A stretch of 64,000 nucleotides of DNA from positions 1 through 64,000 of the forward strand of contig NZ_RWGU01000048.1 in the NCBI RefSeq assembly GCF_003944755.1, written 5' to 3'. This document shows, piece by piece, positions 63,533-64,000 of the stretch. Made by a program: the position numbers and the translations under genes. A model generated the notes under the pieces. It did no database searches. It was not told the DNA's origin and was given only the letters and a program-made list of their open reading frames with translations. This DNA comes from Rhodovulum robiginosum (lineage in GTDB: Bacteria; Pseudomonadota; Alphaproteobacteria; Rhodobacterales; Rhodobacteraceae). The first letter of the stretch is position 1. Each line of letters starts with the position of its first letter.

Positions 63533-64000
63533 ATGCCTCCGTTCGACACCCCTGTGCTGTTGCTCGCCCTTGCGGCGTTTTTGGCCTACCTCCTGGGCGC
63601 GGTGCCCTTCGGCATCGTCATGGCGCGGCTCTTCGGGCTGGGCGATCTGAGGAAGATCGGGTCGGGCAATATCGGGGCCACCAACGTTCTGCGCACGGGC
63701 AACAAGCTGGCCGCGGCGCTGACGCTGGTGCTGGACGCTGGCAAGGGCGGCATCGCGGTACTGCTCGCCCGCGCCCTGCTGGCTGAGGACGCGGCGCAGA
63801 TCGCGGGGCTGGCGGCGTTTCTGGGCCACCTCTTTCCGGTCTATCTGGGATTCAGGGGCGGCAAGGGGGTCGCCACCTTCCTGGGTACGCTCCTGGCGCT
63901 GGCCTGGCCCGTGGGGCTGGCCGCCTGCGGTAGCTGGCTCGCCGTGGCGCTGGCCTTGCGCTATTCCTCGCTCGCGGCACTCGTGGCCGCGGCGTCTGCA
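63533..64000 (+). CDS. plsY: Glycerol-3-phosphate acyltransferase PlsY, 3' truncated by window
   Basis: The 156 residues seen have the PlsY motifs: G-A-V-P-F-G-I-V near residue 22, the first phosphate site [10 protein letters not shown] near 43, and G-G-K-G-V-A-T near 108. It acylates glycerol-3-phosphate with acyl-phosphate at the inner membrane, starting phospholipid synthesis. Three bases lie between the pyrC' stop and this ATG. The C-terminus is beyond the window. It would precede PlsC (at 34.5 kb) in the pathway. Confidence 0.93.
   Translation, partial: MPPFDTPVLLLALAAFLAYLLGAVPFGIVMARLFGLGDLRKIGSGNIGATNVLRTGNKLAAALTLVLDAGKGGIAVLLARALLAEDAAQIAGLAAFLGHLFPVYLGFRGGKGVATFLGTLLALAWPVGLAACGSWLAVALALRYSSLAALVAAASA

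Overview
The window is a stretch of GC-rich, densely packed bacterial chromosome. Gene content points to an alphaproteobacterium of the Rhodobacterales (Rhodobacteraceae / Roseobacter group). The clues are a malyl-CoA lyase of the ethylmalonyl-CoA pathway, polyhydroxybutyrate genes, the tiny subunit IV of an aa3 cytochrome oxidase, a type II pyruvate kinase, and several small families (YrhK, YtoQ, DUF6173-like, DUF1244, DUF2834) common in that order. No rRNA, tRNA, CRISPR array, prophage or complete insertion sequence was seen. Almost everything reads as core or lineage-core genome. Family names come from recognising motifs by eye, not from a search.

Layout. 0-6.2 kb: a partial membrane protein, a small lipoprotein, YrhK, a nitrilase-like amidohydrolase, pheT (without pheS beside it), and a phosphoribosyltransferase/YtoQ pair. 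6.2-12.5 kb: tsaC, an acyl-CoA dehydrogenase coupled to a metallo-beta-lactamase hydrolase, a DUF6173-like protein, cytochrome oxidase subunit IV, a lipoprotein and azlCD. 12.6-21.9 kb: a membrane coiled-coil protein, greA, ETF-ubiquinone oxidoreductase, a TPR protein, ispE, a polyprenyl diphosphate synthase, DUF2007, a TrmN6-like methyltransferase, a YdcH-like protein and a DMT exporter. 22-29.3 kb: phaA-phaB, an EAL protein, CIA30 and TlpA-like proteins, then argH, a tiny LptM-like lipoprotein, DUF2834 and lysA. 29.3-39.2 kb: a TIGR02302 protein with a Gln-rich tract, a zinc-ribbon protein divergent from ftsE-ftsX-plsC, DUF4177, accA, cysK and mcl1. 39.4-44 kb: a three-gene D-amino-acid cluster (dgcN, dgcA, D-amino acid transaminase) and a SulP transporter. 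44-50.3 kb: an A/T-richer patch with a GFA-family gene, DUF1244/N-formylglutamate amidohydrolase, pyk, rpmI-rplT, an unknown duplicated-domain protein and a class II aldolase. 50.3-64 kb: an Lrp-type regulator divergent from ald, yqgE, a DsbD-like periplasmic protein, an RND efflux pair, moaB/LysE/UDG, and pyrB with a PH-like membrane protein, a degenerate dihydroorotase and plsY (cut by the window end).

How genes work together. Isoprenoid and quinone supply (ispE, polyprenyl synthase) sits with electron entry (ETF-QO, oxidase subunit IV). Carbon storage and C2 metabolism are represented by phaAB, mcl1, accA and pyk. The dgcN-dgcA-transaminase set would collect amino groups from D-amino acids on D-glutamate and invert it through N-acetyl intermediates. 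The pyrB region carries a dihydroorotase homologue lacking most metal and catalytic residues, probably a structural partner of aspartate carbamoyltransferase. The clearest things to follow up are the D-glutamate cluster and its structured leader, the pseudo-dihydroorotase, the uracil-DNA glycosylase lacking Fe-S ligands, the duplicated-domain orphan at 48.9 kb, and the repeat-bracketed A/T-rich patch at 44.3-45.1 kb. I do not see a convincing wholly new multi-gene system.
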